Shown: one piece after another, positions 1 to 8,180 of the stretch
How the letters are laid out: each line of letters starts with the position of its first letter
Position numbering within the stretch: position 1 is the first letter of the stretch
Source of the DNA: Candidatus Helarchaeota archaeon
GTDB taxonomy: Archaea > Asgardarchaeota > Lokiarchaeia > Helarchaeales > HEL-GB-A
DNA: 25,849 nucleotides
Direction of reading: 5' to 3'
NCBI GenBank assembly: GCA_013375405.1
Contig: JABXJU010000037.1
Span: 1 to 25,849, forward strand
Made by a program: the position numbers and the translations under genes
The notes under the pieces: generated by a model
Told to the model about the DNA's origin: nothing
What the model saw: the letters and a program-made list of their open reading frames with translations, nothing else
Databases searched by the model: none

Positions 1-1
1 T

Positions 2-69
2 CAAAAATAATTTTTGCAAAAAGAGGGGTTCCAAAAACAATTTTTGCACTTCCCAAAAATAATTTTCAC
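2..69. repeat. Three short A/T inverted-repeat units
   Basis: Three near-identical 16-bp units start at about 2, 32 and 54. Each is close to the palindrome CAAAAATAATTTTTG, with small changes (a C at the centre of the second, a weaker right arm in the third). The starts are 30 and 22 bp apart, so this is not a regular array. They could be operator sites or the edge of a repeat cluster that continues left of the window. Nothing else is recognisable in 1-180, and no convincing gene occurs in 1-246. Confidence 0.4.
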
Positions 70-190
70 GACCTGCAATGTGGCCTATCGGCAGTCCCTA
101 AAATCATCTAAAAACCACTCTCCTCCCTTTTTTTTTCTAATTTCTATTCATTTCAAGCTTGTTTTCACTGTTATCAACCAATTTTGTTGG

Positions 191-214
191 GACTCCGATC
201 TCAGTCGAGATAAT
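191..214 (+). repeat. 24-bp direct repeat, copy 1
   Basis: The motif begins GACTCCGAT and ends AGTCGAGATAAT. It recurs at 819-842 with only three mismatches, clustered at positions 10-12. This copy contains a small inverted repeat, ATCTC-AGTC-GAGAT. The two copies lie on either side of the small membrane-protein gene. The function is unknown; a regulator site or the footprint of a short mobile sequence are possibilities. Confidence 0.55.
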
Positions 215-246
215 TTTTGATCAAGTGAAAAAAAAGAGTAAGAATT

Positions 247-690
247 TTAGTCTTCACGACTTGCGAGGATGAGACTGCTGCCAAGTAAACAAATGATTGC
301 TTCGATTGCGATGAGACCGTTTGGGATAGTTATCTGATCTGTCCAAAAGAAGATGGCTGACATTGGGAATAATATTGGGACTGATGCCAACAGAAATCCA
401 CCTATAAACCATAGCGCCCCAATTAGTAACGCAATTGCACCACCAGCCTTTTTCCCTGCCATCCCCAGAATACCACCTATAATTGCGAAAATAGCCAATA
501 TTAAGCCGATGTATGGATAGTTAGGTCCAGCGGCAGGCCATACATAAGAATAATACATGATATTATCGATATATTCGGGATTCGCTGAAGTGAATATTTC
601 TAAAATATTCAAAAAATCTAGTGCTATCAACAGTACTAATACACCAGCTACAAAAACAAGAAGTCCGCCAATAGCTTTTGCTGCTCCCAT
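247..690 (-). CDS. Small four-helix membrane protein
   Basis: A 147-residue very hydrophobic protein. Four membrane-spanning stretches can be read: residues about 5-30 (GGLLVFVAGVLVLLIALDFL), 60-80, 84-105 and 122-143. The loop between the first two helices, with several Asn/Tyr residues, is probably outside or in a lumen; the tail ends in the charged residues SRED. The ATG is preceded by GAGGT about 9 bases upstream, the same Shine-Dalgarno type used by other genes here, which supports the start. It stands alone on the minus strand, between two copies of a 24-bp repeat. I do not recognise the family and assign no function. Confidence 0.75.
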   Translation of the reverse strand: MGAAKAIGGLLVFVAGVLVLLIALDFLNILEIFTSANPEYIDNIMYYSYVWPAAGPNYPYIGLILAIFAIIGGILGMAGKKAGGAIALLIGALWFIGGFLLASVPILFPMSAIFFWTDQITIPNGLIAIEAIICLLGSSLILASRED

Positions 691-1107
691 CTTAATTTAA
701 CCTCATTTTTAGTTTAATATTTTAATTTAAAATTTTATACATAAAATTATTTAAATCATGCTCTTCATAAATTGCATTCTTCAATTCTTTTAGTATTTTT
801 TCATTTATAATTAGTGGAGACTCCGATTCTAGTCGAGATAATGTTATTTTGAGTCAATTTTTGATTGGGTTCCATAACTTGGCAATTATAACTATATCTT
901 GAGTATCTTTGTTGGAGAAATCTATTGTATCAACTATTATAATTAATTTTCTATTAATTCCAACTAAATAAGTATATGAAAGAGATTTCTCGCTCAAAAT
1001 GATCTATGAAAGAAGTTGGAGACTTTTTGTTTAGGTAAATTTTTATAGGGGAAAAGAAAGATAAATCGAACGGAAGGGAAAATTTATTCCACTGAAGGTG
1101 AAATGGA
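691..1107. other. Intergenic region with divergent promoters
   Basis: This 417-bp AT-rich stretch separates the minus-strand membrane protein from the plus-strand 412-aa gene. It holds the second copy of the 24-bp repeat (819-842) and a TATA-like TTTTTATAG at about 1040-1047, suitably placed for the gene starting at 1108. No gene or stable RNA is evident. Confidence 0.5.
819..842 (+). repeat. 24-bp direct repeat, copy 2
   Basis: Matches 191-214 at 21 of 24 positions. It keeps GACTCCGAT on the left and AGTCGAGATAAT on the right; the three differing bases lie together in the middle, which breaks the ATCTC/GAGAT inverted repeat of copy 1. It lies about 130 bp upstream of the start codon of the membrane-protein gene it helps flank. 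Confidence 0.55.
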
Positions 1108-2346
1108 ATGGAATTATACGATGTTAATGAATTAAAGATGCGGCGGGCGAAAGAAGTCTTGGATGAGATTCCGGATTCCTATTACGCCAAGCAATTCATC
1201 CCCTTGGCTAACAATCTCTTTACTGCACTGCGTCTAGCCGAAAATTGGAAATTTTATAGGGGAGAAGATTATGATTATGGGGATGAATCGTTTGCCGAAA
1301 CTATAAGGAATCGGATTAGTCAATCTATTGAAATATCTAAAGTGGTGGATGAAGGGAAAATCTCAAAAGAAAGACAAAAACAAACTGTCTGTCTCTGGGG
1401 CTATCCCCCGCTATTACCAATCCGGATGGACATGCAGAGCCTCTCTACCAAGATGATCTATGGTCCCAGCGTCGACATATCCTTCGCACTGCTCTCTGAT
1501 GAAGATCGCGATGTGATGACCATTTTTAATTTACATGTCGAAGAGAGCATTCCTGATTATGACGGGCTTTGGTTTCTTCTTAAATCCAAAGAGCCCGAAG
1601 TATTTAATCGGCGCCACATGAAACTCGGGATACGGCTTGCGGACCTTGGCAAGAAGATCAAGGACAATATCGAGGTCGCTAGGCGCATTCGCGAAATCTT
1701 GATTGATATCCGGAACGAACGCACTCCTCAATGGGCTAATAGCGCATATTATATCGCAGTCTATTTTATGACGGGTGCAGCAAATACCTCCATGGAATTA
1801 AGCAGTTATAATTCTCTAGGATGTATTTGGGATGGAGTGAACGCAGCAGACCATTACGGTCTAGAAAACTGTATCTACAATTATGAACCCCTTCCCCCTA
1901 TCTTGCAAATGATGTTCAAATTAGAACGACCGCTCTGGATAGACCGACTTTCTAGAACCTTGTTGAATGGGCAGCTTTACCTGAATCATATTGAAAATGA
2001 GACCATGGAAGAATTTAAGAAGCGGACTTATGGAGTCTACGATACCTATATGCGGTTCTACACATGGAGGCTCCATCACGGCATAGAATTACCTAGTCAA
2101 ACGATGCAAGCCAAGCCGCCCGTTTATAATAAAGCAACTGGACAATGGGACAAATACGGGATCGACTTTCCCGAGGGCCCACGCATTCATCACGAAGATC
2201 TGGGACTCACCCCTGAAGAAATGATGAGCGGCGTCTTACTTGATATCACCCATCATAGCCAAGTGGAGAAAGTCACCCGGGATAATATTATTTCCATTGG
2301 CAATGGGCTTAACACCAAGTATCTCCGCCCTGAAACCAAAGAATAG
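1108..2346 (+). CDS. Unrecognised 412-aa protein, tandem paralogue A
   Basis: A 412-residue soluble protein with no signal peptide or membrane segment. It is closely related (by eye about 60% identical) to the next gene at 2447-3673. The longest shared block lies around residues 165-200, with RRHMKLGIRLADLGKKIKDN and DIRNERTPQW; other shared runs are GPSVDISFA, GVNAADxYGL, YEPLPPIL and the C-terminal NIxSIGNGLxTKYLRPE. The charged, strictly kept stretches look like an enzyme active site rather than a structural repeat, but I recognise no family. The start is set by AGGTGA six bases before the ATG. GC content is visibly higher than in most of the window, which may mean a different history or high expression. 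Confidence 0.85.
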   Translation: MELYDVNELKMRRAKEVLDEIPDSYYAKQFIPLANNLFTALRLAENWKFYRGEDYDYGDESFAETIRNRISQSIEISKVVDEGKISKERQKQTVCLWGYPPLLPIRMDMQSLSTKMIYGPSVDISFALLSDEDRDVMTIFNLHVEESIPDYDGLWFLLKSKEPEVFNRRHMKLGIRLADLGKKIKDNIEVARRIREILIDIRNERTPQWANSAYYIAVYFMTGAANTSMELSSYNSLGCIWDGVNAADHYGLENCIYNYEPLPPILQMMFKLERPLWIDRLSRTLLNGQLYLNHIENETMEEFKKRTYGVYDTYMRFYTWRLHHGIELPSQTMQAKPPVYNKATGQWDKYGIDFPEGPRIHHEDLGLTPEEMMSGVLLDITHHSQVEKVTRDNIISIGNGLNTKYLRPETKE

Positions 2347-2446
2347 AACGAAAGCATTATAAACATCCTTTTTTTGGGAATAGTGTTATTGATAAATGTT
2401 GAATGTGATCTAAAAGACATCATAACGAAATCTAAGGTGAGCTGGA

Positions 2447-3673
2447 ATGGAGATATATGATTTGAAAGAGTTAAAATTAAGGAAACCTGGCGAAGTTCTA
2501 GCCGAAATTCCTGACTCTTATTATTCGAAAAGGTTTATACCCTTAGCAGATAACTTGTTTACAGCTCTCAGATTGTCTGATAGTTGGAATCAATACGTTA
2601 ACGAGCGTCTGATAGGTGAAGAATCGCTTGAAACAATTATTCGAACCCGGATTGATGAATCAATGGAGACGGACAAAGCAATACGGGCGAAAAGAATTAG
2701 TAAGAAGCGGATGCAGGAAACGGTATGCTTCTGGGGATATCCCCCAATGCTCCCTATTCGCATGGATATGGCGAGGCTTAGCACAACGATGATTTACGGC
2801 CCTTCGGTGGATATCAGTTTTGCCTATCTCAGTGATGAAGATCGAGACTTGTCGTTCATTTTTAATATCCACGTAGAGGAAAGCGAAATGAAGGACTTAT
2901 GGTTTATTTCAAAGGAGGAAGAGCCAGAAATCTATAATCGGCGCCACATGAAACTCGGTATACGGCTTGCAGACCTAGGCAAAAAAATCAAGGATAATGT
3001 TGAGGTTGCTAAACGAATAAAGGATATTTTAATCGATATCCGCAACGAGCGGACGCCGCAATGGACCCAATCAGCTTATTACATAGCCGTATTCTTCATG
3101 GTCGGTGTTATCAACATTACGCTTGAATTAAGCAATTGGAATTCTATGGGGATGACGTGGGATGGCGTGAATGCAGCAGATCGGTACGGACTCCCAAACT
3201 GTACATTTACTTACGAGCCCCTCCCCCCAATCCTGAATATGATGTTCCAATTAGAGCGCCCTATGTGGATTGAACGGCTGACAAGTGCGCTCATGAATAA
3301 CCAGCTTTATTGGAGTCACTCTGAGATGTCGACCCTTGAAGAAATGAAGCAACGATCTTACGACTTTTATGATATCTTTTTGCGGTTCTATTCCTGGCAG
3401 CTCCACAAAGGGATTGTTCTTCCGAGTCAAACCTTGAAAGCCATCCCTCCGGTCTATGATAACACAAAAAATGAGTGGACCAAATACGGATTCGAGTATC
3501 CCGCGGGGCCGCGCATACATTTCCGCGATTTAGGGCTTACCTTTGAGGAGGCACTTAGCGGCGTCCTTTTTGATATTACCCATAAAAGCAAGATTGAACA
3601 GGTAACTAGAGACAACATTGTTTCTATCGGCAATGGATTAAAAACCAAGTACTTGCGACCGGAAGAAGAATAG
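2447..3673 (+). CDS. Unrecognised 408-aa protein, tandem paralogue B
   Basis: A tandem duplicate of the preceding gene, colinear over its whole length with only short gaps near residues 55-60 and 150. It keeps the same blocks (WGYPPxLPIRMDM, the RRHMKLGIRLADL region, GVNAAD, the TKYLRPE end). The ATG has AAGGTGA six bases upstream, the same spacing as paralogue A. The 100-bp gap between the genes contains CC followed by seven T (about 2369-2377), which may end transcription of A, so B may have its own promoter. The divergence is clearly older than a recent duplication, and both copies are intact, so both are probably kept by selection. Function unknown. Confidence 0.85.
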   Translation: MEIYDLKELKLRKPGEVLAEIPDSYYSKRFIPLADNLFTALRLSDSWNQYVNERLIGEESLETIIRTRIDESMETDKAIRAKRISKKRMQETVCFWGYPPMLPIRMDMARLSTTMIYGPSVDISFAYLSDEDRDLSFIFNIHVEESEMKDLWFISKEEEPEIYNRRHMKLGIRLADLGKKIKDNVEVAKRIKDILIDIRNERTPQWTQSAYYIAVFFMVGVINITLELSNWNSMGMTWDGVNAADRYGLPNCTFTYEPLPPILNMMFQLERPMWIERLTSALMNNQLYWSHSEMSTLEEMKQRSYDFYDIFLRFYSWQLHKGIVLPSQTLKAIPPVYDNTKNEWTKYGFEYPAGPRIHFRDLGLTFEEALSGVLFDITHKSKIEQVTRDNIVSIGNGLKTKYLRPEEE

Positions 3674-3693
3674 CAAATTTAATATTACACCGA

Positions 3694-3725
3694 AGCTCTA
3701 CTTCGAGAACCTGTTCTTCAGAGCT
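3694..3725 (+). terminator. Stem-loop after the tandem paralogues
   Basis: AGCTCT at 3694-3699 pairs with AGAGCT at 3720-3725, and an inner GAGAAC pairs with GTTCTT around a two-base loop, with a small bulge. It lies 20 bp after the stop of the 408-aa gene and before the next gene. It lacks a long T-run directly after it, so termination is plausible but not certain. Confidence 0.45.
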
Positions 3726-3779
3726 CATACATCTCATTAAGATTCAGGACGAAAAAACGAAAATTTTATGAATATATAA

Positions 3780-4550
3780 GTGTATTACTTACTTAAGCCA
3801 ATAGGTGATCTTAGGTTGGAATGGATTCCAAAGTGGATAGGGAAAAGATACTCTAAGTTATGGGCAGAATTTAAAGAAGATATATTTTATTTTAATGAAG
3901 TAGAAAATTTGATAGGAAAATCTGCTCCAAATTATTTGAGTGAACTAAAAAAATTTCAAGCGTTATTCATTTTTACGAGAAAATCCCGGAAAAGATTATA
4001 TAGGCTTGTCCCTCCGAATTTGTTTGCATGGGCGATTGCAAATAAGATAGGTTTAAAATGGTTAAAACAAGGTGCTTATACTAATTTAATTTTACTGACA
4101 ATAATGAAGTTTAAAGAGAAATTTGGTGAAAATCTTTTATCCTTAGGTATTTTTGGTTCAGTATCCCGTAACATGGCAAGATCAAGTAGCGATTTGGATT
4201 TATTAATAATATTTAATACTCTACCAAATAGCATGGGAGAAAGATTAAGGTTACTTTTAGAAATTGAAAACAATAAGGAAATTCAAAACGAACTAGCTTT
4301 TTTAAATAGTAAGACCATTTTTCCCCGTTTTAATTATCATCCAATAAGAGAATCTGAATTACAAGTGACCCCTCTTCTCATAGATGCCAGTTTTGACATG
4401 AAAATTATATATGATAATGAAACTTTAGAGAATTTTCTATTTGAGGTAAAGAAAAAAATTAGGGAATTAAATATAGAAAGAAAATACTTGGGAAAAAATA
4501 ACTACTATTTGGATTTAAAGATTCCATTTGGGACGGTGTTAGAATTTTGA
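3780..4550 (+). CDS. Nucleotidyltransferase-domain protein (antitoxin-like)
   Basis: A 256-residue protein with a MNT-type nucleotidyltransferase core from about residue 105. The motif G-S at 126-127 followed by S-D-L-D-L-L (Asp138, Asp140) is the metal-binding signature hG[GS]...DhD of this superfamily. The N-terminal ~100 residues (KKFQALFIFTRKSRKRLYRL and after) look like a winged-helix or adaptor domain. It overlaps the HEPN gene by four bases (TTGA), a usual arrangement for NTase-HEPN pairs; in studied pairs the NTase modifies and silences the HEPN RNase. GTG at 3780 is the first possible start because an in-frame TAA lies just before it. A TTG at 3816 with GGTGAT seven bases upstream is a strong alternative start. 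Confidence 0.75.
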   Translation: MYYLLKPIGDLRLEWIPKWIGKRYSKLWAEFKEDIFYFNEVENLIGKSAPNYLSELKKFQALFIFTRKSRKRLYRLVPPNLFAWAIANKIGLKWLKQGAYTNLILLTIMKFKEKFGENLLSLGIFGSVSRNMARSSSDLDLLIIFNTLPNSMGERLRLLLEIENNKEIQNELAFLNSKTIFPRFNYHPIRESELQVTPLLIDASFDMKIIYDNETLENFLFEVKKKIRELNIERKYLGKNNYYLDLKIPFGTVLEF

Positions 4551-4972
4551 GTCAAATAGATTTTGCTAAAGATTACCTAGATGGATCTAAACTGAGATTA
4601 GAGACTGCTGAAAATGCTCTAAATAAAAATGTTTATGCTTATTGCATTCGTCAATGTCAAGAAGCTACAGAACTTAGTTTAAAAGCAGCATTAAAACTCA
4701 TAGGAATAGATTATCCTAAGTGGCATGATGTAGGTATTGTGTTAGTAAAAGAAAAAGTTAGATTTCCCAGCTGGTTCCAGAAAATCATTCCCAAATTAAA
4801 CAATATATCGAAATTGTTAGCATCCCAGAGAGAAGCAGCAATGTACGGTATAGAAATCAGTAAAAAATCACCTTCAAGTGTCTTTACTAAAGAGAATGCT
4901 GAAAATGCTTTAGAAGATGCAAAATTTTGCGTAAATAATGTAGAAAAATTGCTTAATTCGATAGTTAAGTAA
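4547..4972 (+). CDS. HEPN-domain protein (toxin-like)
   Basis: A 141-residue all-helical protein of the HEPN superfamily. Recognisable parts are helix 2 (YCIRQCQEATELSLKAAL, about residues 32-49) followed by the turn DYPKWHDVG, both typical of archaeal HEPN proteins partnered with nucleotidyltransferases. The TTG start overlaps the TGA of the NTase gene, implying translational coupling. The usual catalytic RX4-6H motif is not clear: the expected place has QREAAMYG, where Tyr occupies the position of His. It may therefore be inactive as an RNase or use a variant site. A dead 3' fragment of a close relative lies at 6391-6561. Confidence 0.75.
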   Translation: MSQIDFAKDYLDGSKLRLETAENALNKNVYAYCIRQCQEATELSLKAALKLIGIDYPKWHDVGIVLVKEKVRFPSWFQKIIPKLNNISKLLASQREAAMYGIEISKKSPSSVFTKENAENALEDAKFCVNNVEKLLNSIVK

Positions 4973-5024
4973 GAGGAAGCAGTAAATCTGCACAACTTAA
5001 ACGTGTGTCACACTAACTTTCAAT

Positions 5025-5032
5025 AAAAAAAA
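5025..5032 (-). terminator. Poly-T stop signal for the beta-helix gene
   Basis: On the minus strand CCCC is followed by a run of eight T, 22-29 bases after the stop codon of the gene ending at 5055. T-rich runs of this type terminate archaeal RNA polymerase without a hairpin. Confidence 0.45.
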
Positions 5033-5054
5033 GGGGTATTAGGTTGAGCGGGCA

Positions 5055-6311
5055 TTAGCGAAAATCCCATATAGTTCCGATGTTAGGGGTCGAATTATAA
5101 TAATCCGAAGTATCGTAGAGTTCTAACACCGTAATATAGGAGAGGGGCAATATCACGGCAAAGCTTGAGTCGTAGAGGCGTAAGAGATCTATCGTGGAAT
5201 TGTCTATCGTAGTATTGGAAAACCCGTTTTGACCCATAGACCCATAATTTGAATTATTGATGGTCGCATTTGCAGTAGATGTACCTCCAACGAACCAGAG
5301 AAGGGGGATGAGTGCGGTGTAGGTTGAATTAATCAGCGTGTATGTCCCAGCGTTCCGATAGGATCCAGTCCCCGATATAATATTATTATCAATGGTTACA
5401 ACCCCATTGGAACTGACCGCTCCGTCTGGTATGATCTGCCCAACACTTGAATTGATGATATTCACGTGGCCACCATATAATACCATGATGTCAGTGCTCG
5501 TAACGTTGGTGAGTGTTGCTAGACAAGAACTATAATAATAACTGCCAGCTATGCTGCAATAAATCATGCTCACCTCAGTGGTTTGGTAAAATAGCGAATT
5601 CCACCCTATAGTTACATTGACAAGAGTCAGTTTCGAAGCATCATTCCCATCCAAATTGTGAATTATCGCAGCATTTGTGAGAGTTACATTAGAGTTTTGG
5701 TGTGATATGAAATCATTAGTGACTGTCACATTATCTAGCTGGGCGACCACCTGCCCATAGGTATCTAAATCATTACTGATCGAGAGATTGGTGGCAGTAA
5801 TCAGCGCATCGCCGTCTAAAGTGAGGTCGGTTGCCCAGCAATCCTGCACGGCGATCAGCGCACTCGTGTAGCTGACGAGCGAGGTGACCTCGGAGTTATT
5901 AATGGATACTATTGCTGAATCCTTGGCAGTGATTTCGCAGCGGATCTCCGCATTCTGAATAGTCCCGATCGAATTTCCCTCAAAAGTCAAGGTACTGTTC
6001 ACCGTCGTCGTGTCCAAGAGCACGATGCCGTTCGCGAGTGCCGTCAAATCCCCATGAAAGATCACGTTCAACATCGTGAGCATCCCAAAAACGGTTAAGT
6101 TGGCGCCCCCGGTAAAGTTGAACTCACCATTCCGAAAGACCACCTTCTGATTGGCCCCAACTATTAGGCTCGTCGTGAAATCGGTGTCCCCTGTATAATA
6201 AATAGTATCATCACTCGGTCCCCGCCGGAGTAATACGGGAACGAGGATTCCAATCGTGATAACCGCAATTAAAATAGGCACAAGTAACTTTCTTCTAGTA
6301 ATCATTTTCAA
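5055..6311 (-). CDS. Membrane-anchored beta-helix surface protein
   Basis: About 416 residues. The N-terminus has RRK followed by a hydrophobic helix (LLVPILIAVITIGILVPVLL), an uncleaved anchor or signal, so the rest should lie outside the cell. The body is a long run of short beta strands with regularly placed Asn, Thr and Val (for example NLTVFGMLTMLNV, ATLTNVTSTDIMVLYGG), the pattern of a right-handed parallel beta-helix. Many N-x-[ST] sequons suggest a heavily N-glycosylated archaeal surface protein. The longest reading starts at TTG 6311, but GGTGA lies six bases before ATG 6305, the spacing seen at other genes here, so ATG 6305 is more likely. A TATA-like ATTTAAATAA lies about 45 bp upstream. 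No catalytic motif was seen. Confidence 0.75.
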   Translation of the reverse strand: MKMITRRKLLVPILIAVITIGILVPVLLRRGPSDDTIYYTGDTDFTTSLIVGANQKVVFRNGEFNFTGGANLTVFGMLTMLNVIFHGDLTALANGIVLLDTTTVNSTLTFEGNSIGTIQNAEIRCEITAKDSAIVSINNSEVTSLVSYTSALIAVQDCWATDLTLDGDALITATNLSISNDLDTYGQVVAQLDNVTVTNDFISHQNSNVTLTNAAIIHNLDGNDASKLTLVNVTIGWNSLFYQTTEVSMIYCSIAGSYYYSSCLATLTNVTSTDIMVLYGGHVNIINSSVGQIIPDGAVSSNGVVTIDNNIISGTGSYRNAGTYTLINSTYTALIPLLWFVGGTSTANATINNSNYGSMGQNGFSNTTIDNSTIDLLRLYDSSFAVILPLSYITVLELYDTSDYYNSTPNIGTIWDFR

Positions 6312-6390
6312 TCACCTGAGTATATAGAATTTGTAATAATATGTTATTTAAATCTTATTCAGGAGGTGTAATTGATTAGTATTTCACTAG

Positions 6391-6561
6391 TCTGGCGTTA
6401 ATATTTCACATAAATATATTTTACCATACACAATACTATTTAAAAAACCGAAAAAATCCCCTACAAGGTTCGTCAGTAAAGAGAATGCTGAAAATGCTTT
6501 AGAAGATGCAAAATTTTGCATATATATTGTAGAAAAATTGCTTAATTCGATAGCTAAATAA
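6391..6561 (+). pseudogene. 3' fragment of a HEPN gene
   Basis: The last ~33 codons (from about 6454) read KKSPTR, then V-S-KENAENALEDAKFC, ending EKLLNSIAK and TAA. This matches the C-terminus of the intact HEPN protein at 4547-4972 (KKSPSS...KENAENALEDAKFC...EKLLNSIVK), and the DNA is nearly identical over about 85 bp. The frame is open back to a stop at 6388, but similarity fades before about 6450, and no start codon or N-terminal half is present. It is a truncated duplicate, not a working gene. Confidence 0.85.
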
Positions 6562-6632
6562 GAGGGCTTAACTACAAAATTTGTTTGAGAACAACACAAC
6601 TTTCTTTTAGGAAAAGATGGAGTAATTAATTT

Positions 6633-7091
6633 ATGATGAATCCAATGCAAGTGAATTATATTCGCATAGTAAGGAAAGTGAAAGGGAAGAGTGATGGAGA
6701 ATCGGCCATTGCGAAGGATGTAGTGCGTAAGGCTATTGAGAAATTTCTTTTAAAATTTTCAGAAGCGCCTGGTATCATTGAGGCGTCTCGCAAATTATAT
6801 TCAACCGCCATAAAGACGTATAAAGTTCCTAATACGATGATTGCCGAAACGGCCAAAGAGGGTGCAGAATTATTATTCGAAAAATTTGGCAAAGCGGCGG
6901 CTGGTGAAATATCTCTTGTCTATTCCAGTGCTATAATTCATTATTTCAGTTTAAAGGAGGAAGCTCTTGCGAAATCCTTAGCCGACGATGCATCCGCCTT
7001 TTTTACCAAATGTGACTGCTCAGAACAAATAGCGAAAATTTCCGAAGTTCTGCAAGACCCGCGATCAAAATCTGATGCTAAATTATTTTAG
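6633..7091 (+). CDS. Unrecognised 152-aa helical protein
   Basis: A 152-residue protein, almost entirely helix-forming, with Ala- and Lys-rich segments (EGAELLFEKFGKAAAGE; EEALAKSLADDASAFF) and a C-terminal Cys pair, KCDCSEQ. The alternating helices might be a small helical-repeat or bundle protein, but I assign no family. GGAG lies about 10 bases before the first ATG. It converges on the BioD/DRTGG gene with 26 bp between the two stops. Its last ~34 codons have a decayed copy at 14733-14837, which also carries the end of the BioD/DRTGG gene. Confidence 0.7.
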   Translation: MMNPMQVNYIRIVRKVKGKSDGESAIAKDVVRKAIEKFLLKFSEAPGIIEASRKLYSTAIKTYKVPNTMIAETAKEGAELLFEKFGKAAAGEISLVYSSAIIHYFSLKEEALAKSLADDASAFFTKCDCSEQIAKISEVLQDPRSKSDAKLF

Positions 7092-7117
7092 GTTGGAATT
7101 ACTAAATCATAAAAATT

Positions 7118-8179
7118 TCAGACATCATCATAAATTTGTTTCCACTTGATATGCTCTTTGACGAGTGTTTTAATGAGATCAATTTTATCTTTATGGCGGG
7201 GAGCGAGTCCAGCTTTTACAGTCCAACAAATATTATAAGTCACAGCAGTTTCATGATTAACGAGGAGGACTGGAACTTTTTTCTCCTCAGCTTTAATGAG
7301 GATTTTAACATCAGGATAGAAATTACCAGTAAGAATGAGGAGGGCGAGATCAGTTTCGAGGGCATGATAAATTAAATCCGAACGGTCGCCGCCTGTTATC
7401 AGAGCATAATTTCTATGGCGGTTTAATATTCTTAACGAACTGTCAGTCCTCATAGCACCGATATGAGCAGATTCTACAAGTTTATCCAAATACTTCTCTC
7501 CAACAAGGAGCTGTCCCCCAAGCGCACTTTGATATTCTTCCACTGTGGGAGAAATCAATTCAATATTTTCAGGAATATATCCATAGAACTTAACATTAAA
7601 TCGCTCCATTAGCGGCATTAATTCTCCTTTTATTTTACTAATCATTGGAAGGCTGACATTATTAAAAAGAGTGCCCAGTAATTTTGCATCCATTCCTTCG
7701 ATCAAGGTCTTTTGAAGCATAACATCATCGATAATCCCATTGGAGACTAGCAATATTTTGGAATCTAATGCTTTAGAAAGAGTTATGGCATCTAGTTCAT
7801 AAGTAAATAAAGACTGAATTCGATGCCGTCCTTCTATTATAATGAAATCATAATCATTTTTAATTTTATTATAGGCATTTATGATTTTATTCGGATAATA
7901 ATCCCTATCTTCTAAAAATCTTCTACCAAATGTGTAGGTACCAATTCGCGTCTCGATTGGTGGGGATAACTCGGCAATTTTCTTGTTAAGTCCTAGAACA
8001 TTTTTCATAAGAGTGACATCACGATCAACAAATCGCCCAAGTTTAACTTCAGTCCCCACGCTTATTGGTTTGAAATATCCGACGTTAATTCCCTCCTCTT
8101 TTAGGCATAAGGCTAAACCGAGAGCGAATGCAGTTTTTCCGGAAAATGGCGAATAGGATACTATATAAACGCTTTTCAT
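7118..8179 (-). CDS. BioD-like/DRTGG phosphotransacetylase-family protein
   Basis: 353 residues with two domains. Residues 1 to about 210 are a dethiobiotin-synthetase-like P-loop NTPase: SPFSGKT at residues 10-16 is the nucleotide-binding loop, and FIIIEGRH is the Walker B-like strand. Residues about 215-330 match a DRTGG domain (ALITGGDRSDLI, LALLILTGN). This two-domain form equals the N-terminal regulatory part of bacterial phosphotransacetylase, without the catalytic domain. It starts one base after the stop of the ADP-forming acetyl-CoA synthetase, so the two are coupled, and a role in sensing or tuning acetyl-CoA/acetate flux is inferred. The biochemical activity of this group is not known to me. 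Confidence 0.85.
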   Translation of the reverse strand: MKSVYIVSYSPFSGKTAFALGLALCLKEEGINVGYFKPISVGTEVKLGRFVDRDVTLMKNVLGLNKKIAELSPPIETRIGTYTFGRRFLEDRDYYPNKIINAYNKIKNDYDFIIIEGRHRIQSLFTYELDAITLSKALDSKILLVSNGIIDDVMLQKTLIEGMDAKLLGTLFNNVSLPMISKIKGELMPLMERFNVKFYGYIPENIELISPTVEEYQSALGGQLLVGEKYLDKLVESAHIGAMRTDSSLRILNRHRNYALITGGDRSDLIYHALETDLALLILTGNFYPDVKILIKAEEKKVPVLLVNHETAVTYNICWTVKAGLAPRHKDKIDLIKTLVKEHIKWKQIYDDV

Positions 8180-8180
8180 T

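Noticed and set aside
2..69. Possible CRISPR array edge
   Set aside because: Only three 16-bp A/T units with unequal spacing (30 and 22 bp) and palindromic character; there are no spacers or cas genes.
14..220. 68-codon plus-strand open frame
   Set aside because: Low-complexity reading through A/T repeats with no ribosome binding site or domain pattern; it ends inside the 24-bp repeat.
6387..6650. 87-codon minus-strand open frame
   Set aside because: It is the antisense of the HEPN 3' fragment; the antisense of the intact HEPN gene gives the same chance frame at 4711-4995.
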